Part shown: piece by piece, positions 1 through 11,394 of the stretch
Numbering within the stretch: the first letter of the stretch is position 1
How the letters are laid out: each line of letters starts with the position of its first letter
Assembly (NCBI GenBank): GCA_043228905.1
Contig: JBHGNT010000004.1
Coordinates: 22,134,001-22,198,000 of the forward strand
Source: Azolla caroliniana
Lineage: Eukaryota > Polypodiophyta
Direction: 5' to 3'
DNA: 64,000 bases
Translations under genes and position numbers: made by a program
The notes under the pieces: generated by a model
Databases searched by the model: none
Seen by the model: the letters and a program-made list of their open reading frames with translations, nothing else
What the model was told of the DNA's origin: nothing

Positions 1-97
1 ATCCACCATTTACATTATTGTTCATAAGTGTATCTTCTCTCTCTCACACAGACACATAGACACATAGACACAGACACACAGACACACAGACACACAG

Positions 98-129
<32 letters not shown>

Positions 130-215
130 GCACACATATCACATAATCTTCGGTTGCTTAACTACTCACATAATTAGTCATTAATTAACCCTAGTTAATT
201 ACCTAATTATTAACA
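1..215 (+). repeat. 3' part of a Ty1/copia LTR (start outside window), with a CA-rich microsatellite
   Basis: The segment ends in TAACA directly before a copia-type primer-binding site, so it is the tail of a 5' LTR whose start lies upstream of the window. Positions 45-126 are a CACACA/GACACA microsatellite within it. The call depends on the adjacent PBS and gag, not on a second LTR copy. Confidence 0.6.
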
Positions 216-227
216 TGGTATCAAAGC
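216..227 (+). other. primer-binding site (initiator tRNA-Met type) of a copia element
   Basis: TGGTATCAAAGC matches the usual copia PBS TGGTATCAGAGC, complementary to the 3' end of initiator tRNA-Met, at all but one base. It directly follows the TAACA end of the LTR, as expected for minus-strand priming. Confidence 0.75.
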
Positions 228-384
228 GTGTGGTTTAGCACATCCACTAAGCCCATCCGACTCTTCGTGATTGTGTGTTTGAGACACCAACGACAAATCC
301 GGCTATCGGCTATCGTAGTGCCGCTATGTAGCACGTGTACGTGACCAAAGGAAGAAAAGAAAAAAAGGAAGACATTACAACAAC

Positions 385-1540
385 ATGAACACACAAATGG
401 GTAGCTTGCTCCCCAGTGAAAAGCTAGACCTTAGCAATTATTTATCTTGGGAGTACAACATGAACCAATACCTAGTCGGCCAAGGGTATTAGAGCTACAT
501 CAACGACGCACAAGAAAATCGACCCGACCCAAAGAATGCGGACTACTCAACATGGGAGCAAGCGACGAGTCGAGTCATGTCTTGCTTAGCAACATGTGTC
601 CACCACGATCACATGCTTAGCCACATTCGAGACGCCAAGACACCTAAAGAGTCGTGGGAGAACTTGAAGAAATTGTTCACTGCTAACACGACTGCCCGCA
701 ACCTTCAACTCCGACAAGAGTTGAACAACATCCGACAAAAAGACATGTCCGTGTTGAACTACACCGCCAAGATCAAGAGCATTTGCGACTTGCTTGGTTC
801 CATCAACATAAATGTCAACGAAGGCAAAGATAGTTCAAGTATGCTTGGGCGACCTCACACAACAATTTGACTTGTTAAGGACGACAATCTTTGCGAGGGA
901 AAACCCTTCAATCAATGCTATTGGTTGAAGAGAACCACGTCTGAAAAAAAAGCAAGATGTCAGAAGGACAAATGTTCTTCTCGAATTTGTATGGTGGTCG
1001 AGGAGGTTGCGGCGGTAGAAGAGGTCAATTTGACCTATCTCACAAAGGGAACTCAAACCTTCAACAACACGACGGAAGCCATCAATGAACCTTCAAAAGA
1101 ACGGGAGCTTCCATGCTGACCAAGGTTAACAAACAAGGCCCACTACTTGCAACTATTTTGGCAAAATCGGCCACCGCGAAAAGGAATGCCGAAAAAGAAG
1201 AAACGAGTCAGCTTCCACAAAGTTGACAACTCACAAACTACGCCACCAAGTCCGAATACAACGACTACGGTGGGCTATCTATAATGAGACATAGAGCGAA
1301 CTCTATGTCGGTCTCCGACTCCACAAGCACCTCCAACTCGGAAGACGTGTGATTCGTCGACTCCGGCGCCTCACATCATATGACGTTACACCAAGAGTGG
1401 TTTTGTGACTTAAGAACGCCGGATCAACCCGGCTTCATAAAGACGGGAGATGACACCACACATCCCATTCGGCACATCGGTAACGTTCCATTCGAAAACG
1501 ACAACAAAAAACAATTGCATAAAGAATGTCTTGCACGTTG
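385..1540 (+). pseudogene. decayed Ty1/copia gag and protease, truncated after the protease
   Basis: Translation from ATG 385 gives a copia Gag start (LDLSNYLSWEYNMNQYL), then an in-frame TAG where copia Gags usually have Trp, then a UBN2-type Gag domain at 577-830 with motifs WENLKKLF and LRQELNNI. A zinc knuckle lies near 1145-1190; its second Cys is replaced by Phe (C-N-Y-F-G...H...C). The protease motif VDSGASHHMT at 1356-1385 is preceded by TGA at 1350-1352, again at a usual Trp. Similarity continues through a TGDDTTHPI-like stretch and fades near 1540. Integrase, RT and RNase H are absent, so the element is a 5' remnant. The stops and frameshifts show it is not functional. Confidence 0.85.
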
Positions 1541-3060
1541 TTGTAGTGTAGTCTGCACACTACGTGAAAAATGTAAAAATAATATATCCGATTTAAGTAC
1601 ATATATATAAATAAAAGAAAATATTAAAATATTTATTACATGCATAGGGCAGGATTCAAACCCTGTACCTCCATTTATAAGAAAAATATAAACCAATAAA
1701 AAAAATACTCGTGCACATCTAGCATGCATGAGCACTATATTTAGGAAATAAAAGCATAGTGGAAAAAGCACGTTAGGCAGATGAACACTTTAGAAAAAGA
1801 AGGACGCTATGCTTAGTCTCTCCCATCCTTATAAAAGGAGGAGGGAAAGATGTATATGGGGGTTGATTATTTTGTAAGGAAGGACCAATATAATATATTC
1901 GTGGGATTCACGAATTTGTCATCTAAATTGTCTCTTACTATCTAAATATTGATTAAATACACTAAACTCGTGGGATTCACGAGATTCATAACTTATCTCT
2001 CTTTCTACCTATTCATTACTAGCCTTATCTCAACACGTTCGCGTTCACAAGTGGAAGGATTGCGCATTCCACTTGTAGAATCTTCTTAAAACGAAGCAAA
2101 TACACCCTCTCTACAAAAATTGGATGCATTAGTATCACATGTTCCTCAACTTGATGAGAATTTGCAAATATTAAAATACATGATAGGTCTACGAGTGGAG
2201 ATCATTAGAAATCATGCAAGTTTGGACGTGTTGATAAGTTAATGTAGGCATAATAAAGTTCAACAATGGCTCAATATGTCACTATTGTGCGACAAGGGAA
2301 ACACTAACTTAAAGACTTATATTAATTAGGTAAGTTTTACAAAAATATGAGGTGTACTTGTATCCATACTAATAAAATGAGTTATAATTTATACTTTGAC
2401 CCATACATGCATGTATATAATTGTGGACAATGTAGGATAGTGCACATTAGGATAATGTGATTGGAATAACTAACTTATTAAAGTATTCAATACTTGTATT
2501 TAAAGTTGATCTAATCTATTCCTCAGTTTGTTCATATGGGATCAAACCATATATATATAATTGTGGACAATGTAAGGCAGTGAACTTTAGGATAATGTCG
2601 TGGAAATAACAAACCTATTAAGGCTTTCATACCTGTATTTAAAATTGATCTACTCTATTGCTTAGGTGATTCACACAGGATCAAACTCCGAACGATAACG
2701 CAAGTAGAACCATTATCAACACACTACACAATCTAAGCAGCAATGGAATAGAAACATAATAGTTTTAACAATAGAAGACAAAGATCCATAATAACAACAT
2801 GGACAGTCATGACAACAATTGTAGGGCCATGTTATGTTAAGGTTAGCTTGGACCAAATTTAGCCTCAATTTAAACTAATTCATGTTGCTCCATAAATTTG
2901 GTAGTCAGTTATGCACGCGGTGCAACCAATGTCATAAATCTACTAACCAAGTATATAAAAATAAAATTGAAACATATAGAAGATTATAAAGAATAGAATC
3001 CACTAAGTAAAACCCAAAATTTGTATTAATAATGTGAAATGCAAACAAATCGTCAGTGTC
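1541..3060. other. non-coding stretch; contains a degenerate direct tandem duplication
   Basis: I see no gene. AT-rich sequence with two tandem copies of a unit of about 145 bp at about 2410-2550 and 2556-2695. Both share the ATAATTGTGGACAATGTA core, an AGGATAATGT core and a GGGATCAAAC/AGGATCAAAC end. Confidence 0.6.
2410..2695. repeat. two-copy direct tandem repeat, unit about 145 bp
   Basis: Copy 1 begins near 2414 and copy 2 near 2557, both with ATAATTGTGGACAATGTA. They stay alignable through a TTAGGATAATGT block and a TTGATCTA block to the GGATCAAAC end. Divergence is substantial, so the duplication is old. Confidence 0.65.
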
Positions 3061-3079
3061 ATTTTCTTCATTGAGTCTA

Positions 3080-6000
3080 TTACATAGCAATCAATTCATC
3101 AATATCATTTTCTTCATCATCTTGTGTAGAACTCTCTTCGGCTATATGTGCATTGGCTTCCCATGTTAGCCGAGCCAACGAAATATCTTCTATAAGCTCA
3201 TCATCAAGCTCTATTAGCTCCCCCGGTTCGCCGGCTAACGGAGGAATAGGCTCTTGCGAGGCAGGTTGAAACCTTTCTGTATTAGCTAGGTTCTTTGCAC
3301 CGACCTCCTCATCTTGGTCTGGGCACTCCCACAAAGCCTTAATCCTCATATTTATAAATATACCCTGCTCCTCGTCCTTCTCCAATGCAACTGTATTTCT
3401 AAAGAGCTTCAATGCACATGCAGACGTCGTTCCTGTGAAGTAAGTAACAAGAAGAATTAGTTGTCAACCAAAAAAGATTTGGTATTGGTTATCTCAAGAT
3501 CGTTACCCTAGTTCGAGGAATACCTGTGCCAGAAAAGAGATCTAATATCCAGTCTCCTTCGATAGAAAACATCTCGATCAAGCGCATCATAAGTCGTTGA
3601 GGTTTTTGATATGGGTTGACAAGTCCCCGTTCTGTCGTGGTGACATGTCGCAATTTCCGTGTCACTACTGGATATACCAGTAGATTTGAACCCCCCACTT
3701 CATTAGAATGCTCCTTGATTCTTTGTTTCTTAATTTCATCAAAGTAGCCAACCGTGATGTATTCAATGGCATTAACGAACCGAAAAGTTGGCCCTCTATT
3801 TACATTGGTTTTTATCCTATAAAAAATAATACATCGAGTTAAGAATAGATTGAACAACGTTAAGAAATGCAATATAGTGAATGACACTATAAATAATCCT
3901 TACCATGCAAGGTTCTCGATGCCATGGCAACGAGATCTCAAAGCTTGAGCTACCGAGTACCCTTGGTCCATACTATGAAAGACAACTATTCGCCACAAGG
4001 ATGTAGTTGTTAGCTCAACGAAATCCTTGACCATCTTCTCCAATTGTTTAAGCCTAAATGGTTCATCATCGTATGATGACCCAGCCATTCAAAATCCATA
4101 AGGAATATCCGCAATCATTAGCGTATATTCCTTCTTTGGAACTTTTTGGATCAAGTCGACGACATCGCCGCAAACCACATTGTAGTAAAGATCTCTCGTA
4201 ATATCTTTTTTGTGGCTAAAATTTTTAAAGGAGCCATCTTCCTCCATTTTGTACGCCTTGACTAAGCAACGATCCTTTTCTTTTCTGGCTCGCTCGAGAT
4301 GTGCAAGGAAGGATGTAGGGAAATCGTGTATATCCTTAACTTCTCCTTGTTTCTTGCCACGACACGGTTTCTAATAGAAGCAATGGGACATCAGGTATTG
4401 TTATACAAGCTCTACATATGATGAAAGCGTAATGAAAAACCACCAATACTAACCCAATCCTTGAATGCAATAAAATACTTTGATAATGCCTTATATGAAG
4501 ACGTTAGAGGATAATCCTCGGTCACTTGTTCCCAAGTTATACATCCAAGTTGTTTCATCATAACTTCTTGGATCTTCATGTACACCTTATGACTGTAAAA
4601 TTAGAAATCAAGATTAGAACTTTGAATTACACCATATAGACTTCAATATCAGTATATGAAAGACTTCCTTATTGAACTCAGTGACCATTTCTTCAAGGCT
4701 TAAATCTTTCGCCACAACCCGTGACAAAACAGACACAAGAAGTTGCTCGTCCTTAATGCCTTGCATCGCTCTCCACAGAGACAACTTCATGTCGTCAGCC
4801 GCTTCTTCAATTGTCAAGTCAATTTTCTTGGCGGCTTGTGACTTTAACTCTAGTTGAGGGTCAACCTTACATTTCTTTTGTTGTTGACCCTTTACCTCCT
4901 TATTCTCCCACATTGAGAAGATTTGATCTTGTAGGTCCCATACTTCTCCATCTCAAAAGGCCAGTTGAAACCAAGACTCATATTTTCGAAGACCATCAGA
5001 CTTAACATTATCATCTACCACAATGCCGACTTCATGCAGACATTGACGTCGTAGACCTGGATGTAGCTTCACACCAAACTTTTGTTTCACGTCCAAATAC
5101 TCGTGGTGGAAGAACCGTATACGCTCAATCGACGACATTTTCTGCCTATAGTCATTATCATTATTATGGTCCCATGCCAACAGCTTAGCCTCTTCCGTTG
5201 TGAGCCCAACATAAATTTTGCACTCGGCATACTTGAAGAAGAAAGTCGTTGGATGTTCTCTCACAAGTTGCCGACGTGCCTCCGCTGAATGCGATCCACC
5301 AATGACAAAGTAATTATATTGATTATGCTTTCTAATATAAAAATCTTCAATGGTTTCACATTCTTCAGGATCTACAATAACAATAAAAGGCACCACAGTG
5401 GCATGAGGATTAATTTTCATTTTTTTCTTGAGATTTTGAACATGCATGCGGTGTGGCTCTCTAATCTCAAGTGCTCTTCGACCTGTTTTTTCATCAATAG
5501 GGGGCCGATGGATGTGTGTTATAGGCAAATTAAACACTTGCCCTTTCCTGACCAGTTTACGCTGCATTAACTCTCTTCTTATCTTATTCTGCTCGGATGA
5601 CAAAACACCCGATGCCAACTCAGCTCCTGGCGTCCCCTTAGTGTCCTCCTCTTCGTTTTCACTTGTTGAATCGGAGTCCGACATTTTGATTGTCTTCTTC
5701 TTTGGTGGTCTTGATTGTACTTTGGATACCCTTTTTGTGGCCTTCAATGGGGAGGGCACTTCATCTCTTAGAGTTACATGGCCTTGTATATAAGGCCTCA
5801 AGGTAACAATAAGGTTTTGTGAGCTTTCAAGATCTTTTTTGAACGCTTCTGGCCCACAAGATTCCTTTACTAGAAGATCTTCTTAAAGGAACACTTTACG
5901 TACCCCCTTGGAGCACTCTATCATTACCAGTATGTTGGCCGAATCTGCATCTTCGTAGTCAAATCGTAGAATATGACCATACATAAATGGGGTTTCCTTT

Positions 6001-6306
6001 CCAAGCTGCCCCTCCCCCTTCTTCTTTGCTATATACAATACGAGTTTTTTCTTTGAGTCGACGTATTGCATAAACCATTCCTTGTCTGTTAGATCACGGT
6101 CAGGAAGGTCTTCACCTCCAGTAGCTGCTACAAGTTTCTTTTGGCTAACGTCAATGTGTGGTTGAGATTTTGACTCCTCGTTGAAGAGAAGCTTTTTTCC
6201 TCTCTTCATGGACTCGGGAGCTACCTTGGTCTGTGCTTCTATTGGAGAACCCTGTATGCGAAGCTTTATTTTCTTCACGGGTCGGTTCGACAGGTTCTCA
6301 AACGAC
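3080..6306 (-). pseudogene. ParB-like domain fused to beta-class DNA amino-methyltransferase (N6A/N4C type), multi-exon pseudogene
   Basis: Exons on the - strand: 6306 to about 4660 (3' end uncertain), 4592-4454, 4370-3904, 3816-3524 and 3432-3080. The first exon has a basic N-terminal region and then a ParB/sulfiredoxin-like domain (about 5560-5000) with box motif GGSHSAEARRQL. The methyltransferase carries a catalytic motif IV-like ADIPYGF (DIPY) at about 4092-4115. Downstream is PYQKPQRLMMRLIEMF and motif I, which reads DLFSGTGTTSACA only after the 3523-3433 intron is removed. Motif IV before motif I is the beta-class order. The C-terminus is acidic. ParB-methylase fusions are known mainly from phages and bacteria. 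Stops lie at 5885-5883 (TAA), 4955-4953 (TGA) and 4091-4089 (TGA), each explicable by one C-to-T change; the frame is otherwise open. The start exon is not identified: an acceptor at 6307 implies an upstream exon. Function (DNA methylation, perhaps of an element's own DNA) is inference. Confidence 0.85.
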
Positions 6307-6414
6307 CTATTTAAGAAAGTACATGCAAAAACATAAGTTAGGTGGTCACGTAGATTAAGGTTGTATATTAAAATATAAATAAGTAGATGAAGAAAGGTTC
6401 TCACTAGCAGGCGA

Positions 6415-7350
6415 TTAGTGGTGAACTACAAATATCAATCATGCATTTAGAGTACATGGTAGTCCTATATTCAAAAATCTATTCTAATAAGGGCTATTCA
6501 ACTTAGAAAATATATATCGTAATAAGTATATAGGGTTATATATTCTCTTAAAGGGGAGGTATGACTTATATTGATTCCATAACTATATTGAGGATAATTT
6601 GCTATCGTAAAGGTAATTTGTGGGTTATTTTCTACTATCTTAAGCTATAGTAGGTCATAAAATACCTATAATTAAGGCCCATTTTTTAAAAAAAGTAAGG
6701 GAAGTCAACATAAAAAAGACTCATTTTGATAGACAATTTGATATCTTTTCCACACAATAATTAATTGTTGCCCCAAAAACACAATATTTCTCTTTCAAGG
6801 TCTTCTATTATACTTCATACTAAGTCAGTTGTGACTCCTTATAATGCTACATTTTCATCTATTATATACTCATTGTTAATATACATCTCCTTCTTCTTGA
6901 GTACTTCATTTTGTCTCTTATCCATCTTCTGTTTCTCTCCACTCCTCTTTCCTCTCACACATACACATAACACACATCTCTTCCGCTACACAAGAATCAC
7001 CACTGACTCTTTACAAAAATGTTGGGTTGGAAAACATACTTGGCAATTTTCTTTCCCTTGTTCATATTGATGTCGGAGATATTTATTCGATCGGGGAGGC
7101 GAAAACTCGACGATTTTGGTTGTTGAGTGCTCTTGTGCTCCTGTGCTCTTCTTCTACTTGAACGTGATAATGAGAAATAGAAGATGAGTTCTCTTTATAT
7201 AATTTTTATTTTGTATTTTCAAATTTTAAAAAAAATATTTTTTTAATTATTTTTAAAAAAAATTAAAAAATATGTTTTTGGACATGGTGCTTATTATAGA
7301 ACCAAGCTTGTGCCTATTTTGGACATTGTTTGTGTTACTTAGCCTTGAGC
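6415..7350. other. intergenic region between two divergent pseudogenes
   Basis: AT-rich, with a CT-rich stretch at about 6880-6990 and an A/T-run segment at 7200-7275. It should contain the 5' exon and promoter of the ParB-methyltransferase gene (-) and the promoter of the DUF7869-type gene (+), but I can assign no specific element. No other gene seen. Confidence 0.4.
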
Positions 7351-7353
7351 AAA

Positions 7354-10300
7354 ATGTCTTCAAAGTCGAGTGAAAATTCTTTGTTGTCTATTGAGCGTGT
7401 TATATTATCTAATAACTCCTTATTCTCAATCGAGAAATATAGCCATTTTAATAATAAAAGGTGCCATGTTAAGACCAACAACGATCAAGAGCAAAGCTCG
7501 ACGTCAATTTTTTCGATAGAGCCATTAAACATAGGTAAAACAAGATATATTAAATTAGATACAACTCATGTCAAATCTAGTTTAGTGAATGCTACCGAAG
7601 ACTGTGTCAATAAGCCTCTAAATTTTCAAAGAGTTCCTTGACAAGTGAGTGTTAAATGATATAATTTTTTGTGTTCGGATCGAAAAATTTCAATTGACAT
7701 ATGCAAGGTATGTTGTGGGAGCCTTTTTCTATCAATATTTGGAAAGGCAAACTTGCAGGGGTTGCGACAAAAGTTTTTGTCTCTCAATGGCGACGAACAA
7801 GATACATTCTTGATTGCCAATATGCAACTTGTTAAGGACCATCTGGCAGTGTCATGTTCTCAACAGGTGGAATACTACCTTTCACTTACTACGGAGAGTT
7901 GTAGAGTTGCTTTTAAAATTTCTTATAGCATTTGGAACATGAGGCTACAGAGAATTCAACATCGATTACTGAAGGGGTGGTGGGTGTCTTTCAACAATAG
8001 AGAATCTTCATATAAGGGCCTAATTGGGCAACATGTTGTTAGATGGATGGAGATTTATTTCTCGAAGCAATGTGATGTTATGCCCACCATTAGAAGGTTA
8101 CATTTGTAAGATAACTTCACTTGTCGTGAGGTATACCAAGCCTATAAGGATGACATGTTATTGGAAAGTGTAGCTTATATACAATATAGGCATTTCAATC
8201 GTTTATGGAGATCGAAGTTTAACAATGTGGTCATACCCCGCAAGGTCCGGATGGGTATTTGTTCGATCTGCACGAGTTTAAAAAGCTTGGCAAAGAGTGG
8301 GATAATAGATGAAGAAATAACAAAATATAAGGCTTTATTGAGAGAGCATCGAGAAACCCAAGTGTTGGAAAGATCTAAAGCTATGCACCATCGTCAAAAA
8401 GCGCTTCAATCGTCAGAAAGATAGATGTGCTTGATTATAGATGGGATGGATCGGAAGAAAACTTGTTTGTCACATTTTCGAAGATTGCCTGAGGATATTG
8501 GAGATGAATGCCTAGTGCAGATGCACATAGTAGGATGTCTTTTGTATTGTCAAACAATAAGGCCTCAAATGTTCTTAACTTATCCAAATATCCACAACGA
8601 CCCTAATCTTACAGTTACAGTCTGTTGTCCGCTGGAATTGTAACCACTGTCCATAACGCATCGTAAATAGATTAGTATATTAGGGGTGTTAAAGTAATGT
8701 GTCTAACTATTCACGCAGGAAGCGTAACCGATAAGAAGCCCTGCGTATATAAAGGGTGAAAGAACATTGTAAACAACTAGCGTATTGTAAGAGCACCGTT
8801 TTAATATAGTTTTATGTTCTCTGATCTTGGTATTATGTCTATTGGTCTCTTGTTTTCGTTCCCGTTCTCTTTACACGATTGTGTTCTAGTAAACACAAGG
8901 TAAGTACACGTTGGATAACTACGCTCCTATGGAGGTTCGGTTGTAGCCATTCCCCCTTATGGCTTACAAATCACGCACTACGCATCCCTATTCCCTTGCA
9001 CCACGATCACCTTATAAGCTACCCCGAAGGACTGAGGGTGGACTGTGTTCCAAGTCATGCAAAGAGTTCTGCAGAATTGGCAAGGTTTACTCCCACCAGT
9101 ACTATACATGCAACTTGACAACACAGCGAGAGAAAACAAGAACTCAACTATGTTTGGTTACCTGAGCATGTTAGTAGACAAGGGTATTTTCCAAAATATT
9201 AAGGTCAACTTCTTGCTAGTTGGTCATACACATGATCACATAGATCAAATATTTAGTAGGTTCTCCAAGAAATTAGCGAGGCCCGATGCTTTCACACTTC
9301 CTGTGCGATCAAGGTTGATTGTCGAAGCTTATACCCCCAAGCCAGATGTGCAACATTTAGATGAAGTATATGATTTCAAGCGCTCTTGTTTGAATGGTGA
9401 TGGGACTGGATGTAGGGTTCTTGCTCCGCTTAATAATATAAGTTTTAACCACGTCTTCCTCATCCAAAAAGGTGTGGTCGGTCACAACCAGACCATGTTG
9501 TATGCCAAACAATACTCATCTAGTTCACAATGGGAGCCACAAGACGGATGTAGGCTCTTATTGCATTTCCCAGATGCAATAATCTATGGTGCTGAGCAAA
9601 TGCCCTATGACAACCATAAAAGATTGGTTGTTGGTAGTTCAATTGAAGAGAAAAAGATATATTGGATGCGGTGCCTTGAGGAAAAACAAAAAAAATATTG
9701 AGCAAATCAAAAAGTATGATGGTGATCAGGATGTGTATTGGTGGGATGTCTTCTTTAATCATCAACATACAATATTAGATACCCACTTTACAGGGTACTG
9801 GCCACTACAAAATCAATTTGAATGGGCGCTTGGTGGCCCATCAATGGCAAGCACGACTCCTTTACAACAACTAGATAATCTTGAATTGAATAATCTAGTT
9901 CGTCCATGACAAAGAGATATTTACGTAGGACCAAGATTATCACATGTTGCAGAGGCGAGGTGGCAAGGCAATCTACATGAGCTACAAGTTGGTATGTTGG
10001 TTGCAACATCAGTTGGGGGTGATAAGTTGGGCCATCCCTTTTGGATTGCCAAAATCATTGAAATTATTAAGGATGATGAAGGCAATCAAGTAAAGTCTAT
10101 TATGGTTCATTGGTATCATACCTCTTCCAAATATGCATTTACTGGGAAGTACTCTTTAGAGATGGTTAAGGATGTTGAAGGCACAAGCAGAAAGCGAAGA
10201 AGAAAGAATTTACCAAGCACATCTAGTCTAGCACTTGATCATGTCGACATACTTGTGTATGACTTCTCCTTGACCAAAACAAGCCATCTAAGATAGACTA

Positions 10301-10528
10301 CAATCAAGATAATAAAAGAGAAGATCCCAGATGTGCCTGTTGACAAAACATAGAGACGAACAAGGACTATGTCTCATAATCACAGTGACGTTGGATTGCA
10401 ATTGGATGAAGACAATGCATCAGTTGCTAGTAATGATGAGGATGAGACCTCGCAAAGCTCTTCTAGTTCATCGGGTGGGTCTGAAGGGGAAGGCGTATCT
10501 CTGGGAAGTCATGGATCTCATATATGAA
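7354..10528 (+). pseudogene. DUF7869-type protein (RNase H-fold, transposase-like) pseudogene, split by a solo LTR
   Basis: ATG 7354 starts a Ser/Asn-rich N-terminus. A likely intron (7645-7707, donor GTGAGT) follows. The body has the hallmarks of large plant and animal DUF7869 proteins: VCCGSLFLSI with LNGDEQDTFL (7710-7810), MPTIRRLHL (8080-8109), VIPRKVRMGICSICTSLK (8230-8285), IIDGMDRKKT (8431-8460), LDNTARENKN (9108-9145) and VGHTHDHIDQIFSRFSKKL (9216-9275). The conserved Asp positions suggest an RNase H-like DDE fold; that mechanism is inference. The C-terminal part (9994-10296) has a chromatin-reader-like FWIAKIIEII...VHWYHTSS segment and the gene ends in a Ser/Gly/Glu tail near 10,528. 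Breaks: stop at about 7639, frame break near 8110, stop at 8422, solo LTR at 8623-9052, frameshift in an A-run near 9690, stops near 9907 and 10,294. Confidence 0.8.
8623..9052. mobile_element. solo LTR inserted in the DUF7869-type pseudogene
   Basis: 430 bp bounded by TG...CA, flanked by the 4-bp direct repeat AGTC (8619-8622 and 9053-9056). Deleting the segment and one AGTC joins the coding halves in frame: ...DPNLTVTV then MQRVLQNWQG.... A TATA-like GCGTATATAAAGG lies at about 8746. It has no coding capacity, so a solo LTR is likely. The left and right repeats match over 4 bp rather than the usual 5. Confidence 0.8.
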
Positions 10529-11394
10529 ATGTAAATATTGTATGTTACATCAATATGGTGATTCACAAATATGTATAAATATACATGTTAGTCATTTTGT
10601 AATTTTTGTATGTTCTTCTGTAAATTTCACGTGTCGATTATTAGGGGCATCTTTTGAAAGTCCTAAATTTTTGGACATGGTATAAATCAATATATTTTGA
10701 TTCAATTTCCAAAACCCTTTACGCATGCGATGGTCCTTTTTGTGAAATGACCTACTTTGTGCCTTTTTTGGACGGACTATTCTTAAATTGCGACATATTA
10801 CCTGTTCTAAATGAATCGGTGTTATCATGGCATGGGACAAATGTGGACGCTCACGCTTCACGCATTATACTACACATGTTGCACCTAACTACAAAACCAT
10901 ATTCTTTGCGGAACGGGGGAACCGTACACATCGATACATGTTAGAGCCTATCCCATTATCTACCATTCGAACCATTGCTTCCATGCGACTTAGCTCAAAT
11001 GCATTGCGATGTGAGATAGGGTGTTGGGGCACAAGTGATGAGAGTGGTCGGTTATGCACTTTGCCCTAAACAAGTTCGCAAGTCTAAGTATCACACTTTC
11101 AAGATACAATGCTCTACCTTTGATCATATTCGACCATGCTTTCCACATCTCTTCGACTAAACCCAATCCTTGCACAAATTTCTCTCACAACCACAATGTG
11201 CACTCTCGATTACAACATTCATTGGTAAAGTTCTTGAACATCGAGAGTCATTACTCACTTTCAAACGTATCACGTGAAATGTAATATTTTTTGTCTCATA
11301 GGTCATATTTGACCTCTAAAGACGATAATATAATCTATCTCTTTCTCTCTCTCTCTCTAGTATAGCACTAGGGTAAGTTGGCTTTTTGCAAACG
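10529..11394. other. non-coding stretch
   Basis: I see no gene. Contains a short CT microsatellite at 11,339-11,359. Confidence 0.5.

Noticed and set aside
3080-6306. Bacterial or phage contamination as source of the ParB-methyltransferase
   Set aside because: Phase-correct GT-AG introns, plant-like AT-rich introns and continuity with plant retroelements argue against it.
3000-10700. Terminal inverted repeats bounding the ParB-methyltransferase and DUF7869 pair
   Set aside because: Sequences just outside both genes were compared by eye on both strands; no convincing inverted repeat was seen.
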